Assembly: GCF_013044505.1 (NCBI RefSeq)
Contig: NZ_JABERD010000044.1
Coordinates: forward strand, 1 to 57,336
DNA from: Streptomyces sp. S3(2020)
Lineage (GTDB): Bacteria > Actinomycetota > Actinomycetes > Streptomycetales > Streptomycetaceae
Reading direction: 5' to 3'
Length of the DNA: 57,336 bases
Shown in pieces: positions 15,010-22,049 of the stretch. The notes under the pieces were generated by a model. The model searched no databases, was not told the origin of the DNA, and saw only the letters and a list, made by a program, of their open reading frames with translations. Each line of letters opens with the position of its first letter. Position 1 is the first letter of the stretch. Position numbers and translations under genes: made by a program.

Positions 15010-16266
15010 ATGAGTGAAAAGCCGCTCGCCGGAATCAAGGTGATCGACTTCACCGGGGTCCAGGCCGGCCCCGCCTGCACACAGATGCTCGCCTGGTTCG
15101 GCGCCGACGTCCTGAAGGTGGAGCGCCCCAACGGCGGCGACGTGACGCGCCGTCAGCTCCGGGACATCGAGGACCTGGACGCCCTCTACTTCACGATGCT
15201 CAACAGCAACAAGCGCTCCCTCGCCATCAACACCAAGACCGCCGAGGGCAAGGAGGTCCTGGAGAAACTCATCGAGGGCGCCGACGTCCTGGTGGAGAAC
15301 TTCGCCCCGGGCGCCCTGGACCGCATGGGCTTCACCTGGGAGCGCATCCAGGAGCTCAACCCGCGCCTCATCTTCGGCTCGGTCAAGGGCTTCAACGACC
15401 AGTCGTCCTGGAACGACCTCAAGGTCTACGAGAACGTCGCCCAGTGCGCGGGCGGCGCCGCCTCCACCACCGGCTTCTGGGACGGCCCGCCGACCATCTC
15501 CGGCGCCGCCCTCGGCGACACCAACACCGGTATGCACCTGGCGATCGGCATCCTCACCGCGATCATCGACCGCAACCGGACGGGCAAGGGCCAGAAGGTC
15601 TCCGTCTCCATGCAGGACGCCGTCCTCAACCTCTGCCGCGTCAAGCTGCGCGACCAGCAGCGGCTGGAGCGGGTCGGCTACCTGGAGGAGTACCCGCAGT
15701 ACCCGAACGGCGAGTTCACCGACGTGGTGCCGCGCGGCGGCAACGCGGGCGGCGGTGGCCAGCCCGGCTGGGTCCTGAAGTGCAAGGGCTGGGAGACCGA
15801 CCCGAACGCGTACATCTACTTCACCGTCCAGGAGCAGAACTGGAAGCGCACCGCCGAGGTCATCGGCCACCCCGAGTGGGCCGAGGACCCGGAGTACGCC
15901 ACCGCGCGCGCCCGCCAGTCGCACATCTTCGAGATCTTCGAGGAGATCGAGAAGTGGCTCGCGGACAAGACCAAGTACGAGGCGGTCGACGTCCTGCGTG
16001 AGTGGGAGGTGCCCTGCGCCCCCGTGATGAGCATGAAGGAGATCGCCTACGACGAGGACCTGCGCCGCAGCGGCACCGTCGTCGAGGTCGAGCAGAAGGA
16101 GCGCGGCACCTACCTCACGGTCGGCAGCCCGGTGAAGTTCTCCTCCTTCAAGCCGGACGTCACCGGTGCTCCGCTGCTCGGCGAGCACAGCTCGGAGGTC
16201 CTGGTCGAACTCGGCTACGACGAGGAGACCATCGGCCGGCTGAAGGAGAGCGGAGTCATCGTCTGA
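15010..16266 (+). CDS. frc: Formyl-CoA:oxalate CoA-transferase
   Basis: 418 aa, close to the usual 420-430. Start ATG with GAAAAGGAAG upstream. Class III CoA-transferase: N-terminal 'GIKVIDFTGVQAGPACTQMLAWFGADVLKVERP', the catalytic aspartate in 'ALGDTNTGMH' (Asp170), and a glycine loop 'NAGGGGQPGW' that closes over the active site in Frc enzymes. It transfers CoA from formyl-CoA to oxalate, giving formate and renewing oxalyl-CoA. Second gene of the oxc-frc unit; a strong terminator follows 22 bp after the stop. Confidence 0.96.
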   Translation: MSEKPLAGIKVIDFTGVQAGPACTQMLAWFGADVLKVERPNGGDVTRRQLRDIEDLDALYFTMLNSNKRSLAINTKTAEGKEVLEKLIEGADVLVENFAPGALDRMGFTWERIQELNPRLIFGSVKGFNDQSSWNDLKVYENVAQCAGGAASTTGFWDGPPTISGAALGDTNTGMHLAIGILTAIIDRNRTGKGQKVSVSMQDAVLNLCRVKLRDQQRLERVGYLEEYPQYPNGEFTDVVPRGGNAGGGGQPGWVLKCKGWETDPNAYIYFTVQEQNWKRTAEVIGHPEWAEDPEYATARARQSHIFEIFEEIEKWLADKTKYEAVDVLREWEVPCAPVMSMKEIAYDEDLRRSGTVVEVEQKERGTYLTVGSPVKFSSFKPDVTGAPLLGEHSSEVLVELGYDEETIGRLKESGVIV

Positions 16267-16287
16267 CCCGGTCCGACGAAGCGGAAG

Positions 16288-16325
16288 CGGAAGCGGCCGT
16301 GGCCTTCGGGCCACGGCCGCTTCCG
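16288..16325 (+). terminator. Terminator after frc
   Basis: Perfect 17-bp stem (16288-16304 with 16309-16325) capped by a TTCG tetraloop. There is no U run, as is common in Streptomyces. It sits between convergent frc and the PAS gene and may serve both. Confidence 0.8.
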
Positions 16326-16387
16326 TACGCGGTCCGACGGGGTCCTACGGGGTCCGATGGCGTTCGGACCGGGGTTCAGACCGGGGC

Positions 16388-16816
16388 TCAGGCCGGGGCG
16401 GTCTCGGACCGCCGCCGCATCAACTCCCGCTCCCGCTCACGGCGGGCGGTCACGTCTCGGATGACCGCGCCGACGTACGTGCTGCCGTCGGGACCGGGCA
16501 GCAGCACCACACTGAACTCGATGGACAGCTTGCGGCCGTCCGCGGCCAGCGCGGGAACGTTCAGCAGGTCCGCGTCCCCGTACTTGCTGTACCCCCGCTC
16601 CATGGCCTCGTCGAAGCCCTCCTGATGCCGCTTGCGATGCCGCTCGGGAATGATGACGTCCAGGCTGAGGCCGTCCACGTCGGCCGCCGAGAACCCGAAG
16701 ATGCGCTCCGCGCCCCGGTTCCAGTAGCGGATCAGTCCTTCACCGTCGACGATCACGATGCCGTCGGGTGCCTGGGCGGCCATTCCCAGCACCACATCGG
16801 GGTTCAGATCTTCCAT
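16388..16816 (-). CDS. Stand-alone PAS-domain protein
   Basis: 142 aa from an ATG with GGAGG four bases upstream. A single PAS domain with its PAC tail fills the protein: 'GIVIVDGEGLIRYWNRGAERIFGF' is the PAS core and 'YVGAVIRDVTARRERERELMRR' the PAC end with a charged helix. No output domain (kinase, cyclase, helix-turn-helix) follows. It resembles small PAS/PAC proteins annotated as sensors that bind haem, flavin or small acids; the ligand is unknown here. Two tandem GTATACAG boxes lie 50-71 bp upstream, tying it to the island's regulation. Confidence 0.85.
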   Translation of the reverse strand: MEDLNPDVVLGMAAQAPDGIVIVDGEGLIRYWNRGAERIFGFSAADVDGLSLDVIIPERHRKRHQEGFDEAMERGYSKYGDADLLNVPALAADGRKLSIEFSVVLLPGPDGSTYVGAVIRDVTARRERERELMRRRSETAPA

Positions 16817-16865
16817 GTCGCCTCCGAGCCGGGGCCATTGGATGCCGATCGAGTACAGGTCGGCA

Positions 16866-16887
16866 GTATACAGAGGATCGTATACAG
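16866..16887. promoter_or_regulatory. Tandem GTATACAG boxes upstream of the PAS gene
   Basis: GTATACAG at 16866-16873 and again at 16880-16887, 14 bp apart in direct orientation. A weaker AGTACAGG copy lies just before, near 16852. This is the same core as the fds operator. Confidence 0.55.
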
Positions 16888-16935
16888 GATCCAGGTGCGG
16901 GACTCAGGTGTGGGATCCAGGCCGCACACGACTGA

Positions 16936-16986
16936 GGCGGGACCCCTCTGGCGCAGGGGGCGCTCCCCGCCGGTAGAGGTCCCGCC
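16936..16986. terminator. Imperfect hairpin downstream of the PanE-like gene
   Basis: GGCGGGACCCCTCT (16936-16949) pairs with AGAGGTCCCGCC (16975-16986) with a 2-nt bulge. It is about 115 bp after the PanE-like stop and upstream of the PAS gene, so it may end the former or form a leader structure of the latter. The rest of the 285-bp gap shows only the boxes at 16866-16887. Confidence 0.35.
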
Positions 16987-17101
16987 GTCGTGCAGCGGAG
17001 GGCCGGTCAGCCCTGGGTGGCCGCGCCCCGCAGGGTGATGCGGTCCGCTTCCGCGTGCACGTTCCTGGAAGTGCCGTCCCGTGGCGGCGAGTCGGGCCGT
17101 C

Positions 17102-18073
17102 TCATGCGGCGGTCCGGTGGGCGAGGAGGTCGCTGATGGCGTGGACGGTGTGGAGGGTGGGGACGTGGGTGTGGGTGATGTGGGCGAGTTCGATGACGGC
17201 GGTGAGGAGGACGTCGAGTTCGAGGGGTTTGCCGGCTTCGAGGTCTTGGAGGGTGGAGGTGCGGTGGTCGCCGACGCGTTCGGCGCCGGCGAGGCGGCGT
17301 TCGATGGAGATGCCGATGTCGCAGCCCAGGGCCTGGGCGACGGTGAGGGTTTCGCGCATCATGGTTTCGATGACTTGGCGGGTGCCGCCGTGGTGGCACA
17401 TCTGGCGCATGGTGGCGCGGGCGAGGGCGCTGATGGGGTTGAAGCTGATGTTGCCGAGCAGTTTGAGCCAGATGTCGTTGCGCAGGTCCTTCTCGACGGG
17501 GCATTTGAGGCCGCCGGCTTGCATGGCGTCGCTGAAGGTCTGGCAGCGGGGGGAGATGGTGCGGTCGGGTTCGCCGATGGAGAAGCGGGTGCCTTCCAGG
17601 TGTCGCACCACACCCGGGCCCTCCAGTTCGGTGGCCGCGTAGACCACGCACCCGATGGCGCGTTCGGGGGCGAGGACCGCACTGACCGCGCCTGCCGGGT
17701 CGACGCTTTCGATGCGTTGTCCGTCGTGGGGTCCGCCGTGTCGGTGGAAGTACCACCAGGGGATGCCGTTCTGGGCGGCGATGACCGCAGTGGTCTCGTG
17801 GAGCAGGGGGTCGATGAGCGGCCCGCACGCCGCGTAGGAGTTGGCTTTGAGGCCGAGGAGGACGTAGTCGACGGGGCCGATCTCGTTGGGGTTGTCGGTG
17901 GCGTGGACGTGGGCGGTGAAGTCGCCGCGGGGGCTGTGGACTTGTACGCCGTGCTGCCTCATGGCCGCGAGGTGCGGTCCACGGGCGATGAGGTGGACGT
18001 CGGCGCCTGCGTGGTGCAGGGCGGCGCCGACGTAGGCGCCGATGGCTCCGGCGCCGAGGACTGCGACTTTCAC
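17102..18073 (-). CDS. Ketopantoate reductase (PanE/ApbA) family protein
   Basis: 323 aa. N-terminal Rossmann fold 'MKVAVLGAGAIGAYVGAALHHAG' with 'LIARG' binds NADPH. The C-terminal helical domain carries 'KDLRNDIWLKLLGNISFNPISALARATM', which includes the family's catalytic lysine and the N-x-x-x-N/S substrate region. The family reduces 2-oxo acids, classically ketopantoate. The location inside an oxalate island, with an operator-like site upstream (18136-18147), suggests a different oxo-acid substrate such as a glyoxylate-type compound, but this is inference. It may equally be a displaced pantothenate gene. Confidence 0.85.
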   Translation of the reverse strand: MKVAVLGAGAIGAYVGAALHHAGADVHLIARGPHLAAMRQHGVQVHSPRGDFTAHVHATDNPNEIGPVDYVLLGLKANSYAACGPLIDPLLHETTAVIAAQNGIPWWYFHRHGGPHDGQRIESVDPAGAVSAVLAPERAIGCVVYAATELEGPGVVRHLEGTRFSIGEPDRTISPRCQTFSDAMQAGGLKCPVEKDLRNDIWLKLLGNISFNPISALARATMRQMCHHGGTRQVIETMMRETLTVAQALGCDIGISIERRLAGAERVGDHRTSTLQDLEAGKPLELDVLLTAVIELAHITHTHVPTLHTVHAISDLLAHRTAA

Positions 18074-18135
18074 TGGGTGGCGCTCCGTTCGGTCGAGGGT
18101 GTACCGCGGAACTGTCGAAATCTGTCGACGAAATA

Positions 18136-18147
18136 TTGTCTACAGGA
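18136..18147. promoter_or_regulatory. Possible operator upstream of the PanE-like gene
   Basis: TTGTCTACAGGA, one base from the GTATACAG core. It lies 63 bp upstream of the start codon, in the 300-bp divergent region with gntR paralogue 3. Confidence 0.4.
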
Positions 18148-18300
18148 TGGAACTGGCGCCAGCAAGAGTTTGGGACGGCACCCGGACGGCCACTCGTGGC
18201 GTGTGAGAAGCCTGGGTCGTTTGCTCATCCGCGCTCGTGAGCTGCTGGTACGGCCCGCCGGAACGGGCCCAACTCCCGGGTGTCCAGGCGTTTGTGCGCC

Positions 18301-18346
18301 GTAGACTGTAGGCGAAAGCCAATCCATACTTGGCTCTCGCATACAG
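18301..18346. promoter_or_regulatory. Possible operators upstream of gntR paralogue 3
   Basis: GTAGACTGTAGG (18301-18312) and GCATACAG (18339-18346), with CCATACTT between them at 18324-18331. These resemble the motif in front of the other two paralogues, suggesting self- or cross-regulation. The rest of the 18074-18373 region shows nothing else. Confidence 0.45.
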
Positions 18347-18373
18347 CGATGACGCTGCTGAGGAGGGGCCGTG

Positions 18374-19051
18374 ATGTTGTCGACGACAGGACTGCCGCAG
18401 GGTGCGGTACCCAAGCTCGAACGCCCCGGCCCACTGCGCGACCGTGTCTACGAGGCGCTGCTGGAACTCATCACCACCCGTGCGCTCCAGCCCGGCCAGC
18501 ACCTCGTCGAGAGCGAGCTCGCCGGCCATCTCGGCGTCTCGCGCCAGCCCGTACGCGAGGCGCTCCAGCGCCTCAGCACCGAGGGGTGGGTCGATCTGCG
18601 GCCCGCCCAGGGCGCGTTCGTGCATGAGCCAACCGAGGAGGAGGCGGACCAACTCCTCACCGTCCGCACACTGTTGGAGGCCGAGGCCGCCCGGCTCGCC
18701 GCGGCCAACGCGTCCAAGGCTGCCATCGGAGTACTTGAGGAGGTGTGCGCGGAGGGCGAGCGCGCGGTCGCCGCCGACGACGTGGACCGCGCGGTCGCGA
18801 TGAACGCCCGGTTCCACGCGAAGATCATGGAACTGGCCGGCAACGCCGTCCTCGCCGAGCTGGCGGCACAGGTCGACCGACGCGTCCGCTGGTACTACAC
18901 ACCGGTCGCCCGGCAGCGCGGACGGCAGTCCTGGATCGAGCACCGCGAGCTGATCGCGGCGATCGCGGACGGCGACGAGCAGCGCGCCACGGCGGTCATG
19001 CGGGCCCACACGGAACACACGCGGAAGATGTACCACGAGCGCGACAAGTAG
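18374..19051 (+). CDS. GntR-family regulator, FadR/FCD subfamily (paralogue 3)
   Basis: 225 aa from the ATG at 18374, 7 bases after AGGAGG; a GTG one codon earlier is also possible. The winged helix-turn-helix ('SELAGHLGVSRQPVREALQRL', 'RPAQGAFVHEP') matches paralogues 1 and 2. The FCD domain is more diverged ('ARFHAKIMELAGNAVL', 'DRRVRWYYTPVARQRG'). Having three such regulators with nearly the same recognition helix in 19 kb suggests duplication with separate effector specificities on shared sites. Confidence 0.93.
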   Translation: MLSTTGLPQGAVPKLERPGPLRDRVYEALLELITTRALQPGQHLVESELAGHLGVSRQPVREALQRLSTEGWVDLRPAQGAFVHEPTEEEADQLLTVRTLLEAEAARLAAANASKAAIGVLEEVCAEGERAVAADDVDRAVAMNARFHAKIMELAGNAVLAELAAQVDRRVRWYYTPVARQRGRQSWIEHRELIAAIADGDEQRATAVMRAHTEHTRKMYHERDK

Positions 19052-19082
19052 GGGTCCGATCGACCCTGGGTACAGTCCCCGC

Positions 19083-19532
19083 ATGTCCGATGATCAGAGA
19101 CCCTCACCCCCCGGGGACCGGCTCGGCCACCTCCTGAAGAAGGCCCAGGCCAAGCTGGCCAGAGCGTCCGCCGAAGCCCTCGCGCCGCACGGGGTGGACG
19201 GGCACGAGCTGACGGTGCTCGCGGTGCTCTCGGGGGCGGCGTCGCTGTCGCAGGTGGAGGTGGCCGGGCGGCTCGGCGTCGACCGTACGACGATGGTGGC
19301 TCTCCTCGACGGCCTGGAGGACCAGGGGCTCGTCGAGCGGCGTCGCAGTCCGCGGGACCGGCGCAAGAACCTCGTCGAGCTGACGGACGCGGGACAGGAG
19401 TGTCTGAGCCGGGCCGAGCAGGCGCGCACGAACGCCGAGGAACGTTTCCTCGCGCCGCTGGGGGAGGAGACGGCGGCATCGCTCGTACGGGCCCTGCGGG
19501 TACTGGTCGCGGAGGGGCGCGTCCACGGATGA
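19083..19532 (+). CDS. MarR-family transcriptional regulator
   Basis: 149 aa. Winged helix-turn-helix with the MarR pattern: 'LSQVEVAGRLGVDRTTMVALLDGLEDQGLVER' as recognition region and 'RRSPRDRRKNLVELTDAGQ' as wing and beta hairpin, with helices for dimerisation on either side. It starts 31 bp after gntR paralogue 3 and in the same direction, so it may be co-transcribed. Ligand and targets are not apparent. Confidence 0.92.
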   Translation: MSDDQRPSPPGDRLGHLLKKAQAKLARASAEALAPHGVDGHELTVLAVLSGAASLSQVEVAGRLGVDRTTMVALLDGLEDQGLVERRRSPRDRRKNLVELTDAGQECLSRAEQARTNAEERFLAPLGEETAASLVRALRVLVAEGRVHG

Positions 19533-19719
19533 CGATGACACGGACGACCTCCTCCGCGTAATCGTTCCGTCGCTGGTGGTGAGTGCCCGGAACCGCTCCG
19601 CACCGCGCTCCGGGAGTGCCCTCCGGGGCACGGATATGCAGGTGAAAGGCGCTCCGAAAGCTTGGTATTGTTGTCCATGTCGCCGCGGGGAACACCCCCG
19701 GCAAGGCGGCAGACACCTG

Positions 19720-19807
19720 GTCCGGGTGGCGGAATGGCAGACGCGCTAGCTTGAGGTGCTAGTGCCCTTTATCGGGCGTGGGGGTTCAAGTCCCCCCTCG
19801 GACACCA
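19720..19807 (+). tRNA. tRNA-Leu, anticodon GAG
   Basis: 88 nt including an encoded CCA (19805-19807). The acceptor arms GTCCGGG / CTCGGAC pair. The anticodon stem CTAGC/GCTAG encloses the loop TTGAGGT with anticodon GAG. A long variable arm (GTGCCC...GGGC) and a T arm GGGGG-TTCAAGT-CCCCC are present, as expected of a class II leucine tRNA. No integrated element or duplicated 3' end was seen next to it. Confidence 0.95.
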
Positions 19808-20723
19808 GCTGAGACCCCTGTGCATCAGGGGTCTTTTGCTTTGGGGCGACGCCGGGCGCGCACTGTCGCGCCTCGCTGCGCACCGCCCCCATGCCGGCGA
19901 CGGTCACCAGCACGATGCCCGAGCTCTGGGCCCATGAGGGCTGCTCGGCGAGGAGCACGAACCCGACGACGGTTCCGATGGCGGGCTCCAGGCTCATCAG
20001 GGTGCCGAAGACCGTCGTGGGCAGATTGCGCAGGGCGACCATCTCGGCGGCGTACGGCAGGATCGGCAGCAGCAGCGCCGCCAGCGCGGACAGGGCGAAG
20101 GCCCGCGCGTCCATGTGGCCGACGATGTGACCGGCGTCGGCGAACGGCAGGGTCACCGCGGAGGCCGCCGCCATGGAGACGGCGAGGCCGCCGAGGCCGG
20201 TGAACTGGGCGCCGACCCGTTTGGTCAGCAGGATGTAGCCGGCCCAGCCCGCCGCCGCCCCGAGCGCGAAGCCGACTCCGGCCAGATCGACCTCACCGCT
20301 CCAGGGCCGGGTCAGGGCGAGCACACCGGCCGCCGCGGTCAGCGGCCACAGGACGTCGATCCGGCGCCGCAGACCCGCCACGGCCACCCCCAGCGGGCCG
20401 AGGAACTCCAGCGCCGTGGCGGTGCCGAGGGGGATACGGACCACGGCCTCGAAGTAGAGCAGGGTGAGCAGTCCGCTGACCGCTCCGAGCAGCAGGGCGG
20501 TGCCCACCTCACGGTGGTCGCGGCCGCGCAGGCGGGGCCGGGCGAGGAGCCACAGGACGACCGCCGCCCAGGTCAGGCGCAGCCAGGCGGTTCCCGAGGG
20601 CGTGAACGTGTCGAAGAGGTGGCTGGAGGTACCGGCCCCGGTCTGCACACTGGCCATGGCCACCAGGGCGAGCGCCGTCCCCCGGTAGCGGGAACCGGTG
20701 TCCGGGGCGAGCGGGAGATTCAT
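19746..20723 (-). CDS. EamA/RhtA-family exporter, reading frame running through the antisense of tRNA-Leu
   Basis: 325 aa from an ATG that overlaps the previous stop (ATGA). About ten hydrophobic segments arranged as two EamA repeats: 'SHLFDTFTPSGTAWLRLTWA', 'VVRIPLGTATALEFLGPLGVAV', 'LLTKRVGAQFTG', 'LPTTVFGTLMSLEPAIGTVVG'. This is the RhtA-like amino acid/metabolite exporter type. The last 30 or so residues ('SEGGLEPPRPIKG') are the antisense translation of the tRNA and carry no family sequence, so the gene has drifted its stop into the tRNA. Last gene of the operon starting at 24116; the likely role is export of its product. Confidence 0.85.
   Translation of the reverse strand: MNLPLAPDTGSRYRGTALALVAMASVQTGAGTSSHLFDTFTPSGTAWLRLTWAAVVLWLLARPRLRGRDHREVGTALLLGAVSGLLTLLYFEAVVRIPLGTATALEFLGPLGVAVAGLRRRIDVLWPLTAAAGVLALTRPWSGEVDLAGVGFALGAAAGWAGYILLTKRVGAQFTGLGGLAVSMAAASAVTLPFADAGHIVGHMDARAFALSALAALLLPILPYAAEMVALRNLPTTVFGTLMSLEPAIGTVVGFVLLAEQPSWAQSSGIVLVTVAGMGAVRSEARQCAPGVAPKQKTPDAQGSQLVSEGGLEPPRPIKGTSTSS
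19812..19837 (+). terminator. Terminator of the tRNA-Leu gene
   Basis: AGACCCCTG (19812-19820), loop TGCAT, then CAGGGGTCT (19826-19834) followed by TTT. A short intrinsic terminator 4 bp after the tRNA 3' end. Confidence 0.8.
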
Positions 20724-22045
20724 GAGGCGCGTGCTCCGTCGGCCGTGAGATCTGCCGGGTCGCCAGGGTCCGGCAGTTGGGCTACGAGGGCGGCGACCGG
20801 ATGTGCCACCGTGTCCCCGACGCTCGCCGGAGCCACCTCGTGGCGGCCCTCGGTGAGCGCGAGCAGCCACTCGCCGACCTCGGGGATCCAGGGCACGCCC
20901 AGTGTCTCGGCGTCCCGCCGCACGCGCTGCGGTCGGGTGGCCGCCTGCTGGGCGAGGTAGAGCTGTGCGCGATCGGGGTCGACGGCGGGCAGTGCGGTGA
21001 GCCGGGCGGCGACGAAGTCGAGCCACCAGGCGTCCCCGTCCTCCAGGGCGGCGCCGAGCAGCACCCGCGCGTCCTCCGTGCGCAGCGGCACCCCGCCCCG
21101 CTCGCAGGCCAGCCCGACCAGGACGCGATCGCCGGACGAGACACCCAACGCATAGGCGTCCACGGCCTGTTGGGCGAGCAGGTCGGCATCGTCGCAGCAC
21201 TCGAAGGCGAAGCGTACGGCGGGCGCGCTGCCCGAGGTCAGCAGCCGGCGCCACATGGGGGCGTCGAGGGACTCCCGGTCGGCGTCCGTGAACACCGTGA
21301 ACAGGGCGGGCAGTTCGGCGAAGCGCTCCTCGGACACCAGGCGCCGGAACACCGAGGTGAAGCCCTCGATGCGGGGTGGCGGGCGCAGGCAGGCGAGGGC
21401 CGCGGCCAGATCGTGCAGGGTGCCGTCGGTGACGGCCTCGGCGACGGCGCGGTGGATCTCCCGGGTGTCGAGACGGACCTCGACATCGGCGAGGCGGGCC
21501 AGCTTGCGCAGCGCGCCGTGGCGGCCGCTCGCCAGGAGCGCCCGGATGCCGGTGGCGGCGGCGTCCGCGTCGAACCGCACCGGGACGCCGGAGAGTTGAC
21601 GCATGTAGTCCACGGCACCGAGGCGGCCGGCGGCCACCAGGACGTTGTACGACCGCAGGACCGTCTCCTCGTCGAGAACGGGGCGCACCCCGGTCGCCGC
21701 GATGATCTGCTCGATGCCGCCCGCGTTGCCGCGTCGCGCCAGCCGGGCACAGGCCCGGTCGATACGGTCGCGGGCCGGGCGCCCGGCCGGCGGCAGATGC
21801 GCGTACAGGAAGCAGAAGTCGTCGACCACGCCCCGCTCCAGCGCCCGACCGGTCGCGCGGGCCACAGCCTCCATGGGCAGTCCGGCCAGGACGGGAACGT
21901 ATTTGTTCACCTGCTCCAGGACGTAGATCTCGTCCCTTTCGAGCAGCCATCGTGACTGCGCGGCGAGGAATTCCGCGGGCAGCCGGGTGAGCTTCTCCGG
22001 GGCGTCCTCGGACAGTTGCTTGAGAAGATTGCGGTACGCGCGCAC
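20720..22045 (-). CDS. Unrecognised helical protein, 441 aa, in a radical SAM operon
   Basis: The GTG at 22045 lies 4 bases after the radical SAM stop. An upstream extension would overlap that gene in another frame and has shadow composition. The product is Leu/Ala/Arg-rich and looks entirely helical, with recurring 'LLASGRHGALRKLARLADVEV'-like and 'LVAAGRLGAVDYMRQL'-like units of about 33-37 residues reminiscent of ankyrin or TPR-type solenoids, though no family is recognised. No signal peptide or membrane segment. The stop overlaps the EamA exporter start. Possibly a scaffold or substrate-binding partner of the neighbouring enzymes. Confidence 0.75.
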   Translation of the reverse strand: MRAYRNLLKQLSEDAPEKLTRLPAEFLAAQSRWLLERDEIYVLEQVNKYVPVLAGLPMEAVARATGRALERGVVDDFCFLYAHLPPAGRPARDRIDRACARLARRGNAGGIEQIIAATGVRPVLDEETVLRSYNVLVAAGRLGAVDYMRQLSGVPVRFDADAAATGIRALLASGRHGALRKLARLADVEVRLDTREIHRAVAEAVTDGTLHDLAAALACLRPPPRIEGFTSVFRRLVSEERFAELPALFTVFTDADRESLDAPMWRRLLTSGSAPAVRFAFECCDDADLLAQQAVDAYALGVSSGDRVLVGLACERGGVPLRTEDARVLLGAALEDGDAWWLDFVAARLTALPAVDPDRAQLYLAQQAATRPQRVRRDAETLGVPWIPEVGEWLLALTEGRHEVAPASVGDTVAHPVAALVAQLPDPGDPADLTADGARAS

Positions 22046-22049
22046 GGCC

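Noticed and set aside
12967..16314. A 1115-codon minus-strand frame opposite oxc and frc
   Set aside because: Antisense shadow of two clearly identified enzymes; no domain signal.
19720..19807. tRNA-Leu as an integration site of a mobile element
   Set aside because: No integrase gene, no repeated 3' tRNA segment in the window, and the downstream genes look like ordinary chromosome.
19746..19810. The 'SEGGLEPPRP' peptide as a real protein motif
   Set aside because: It is the antisense translation of tRNA-Leu, a known source of spurious similarity.
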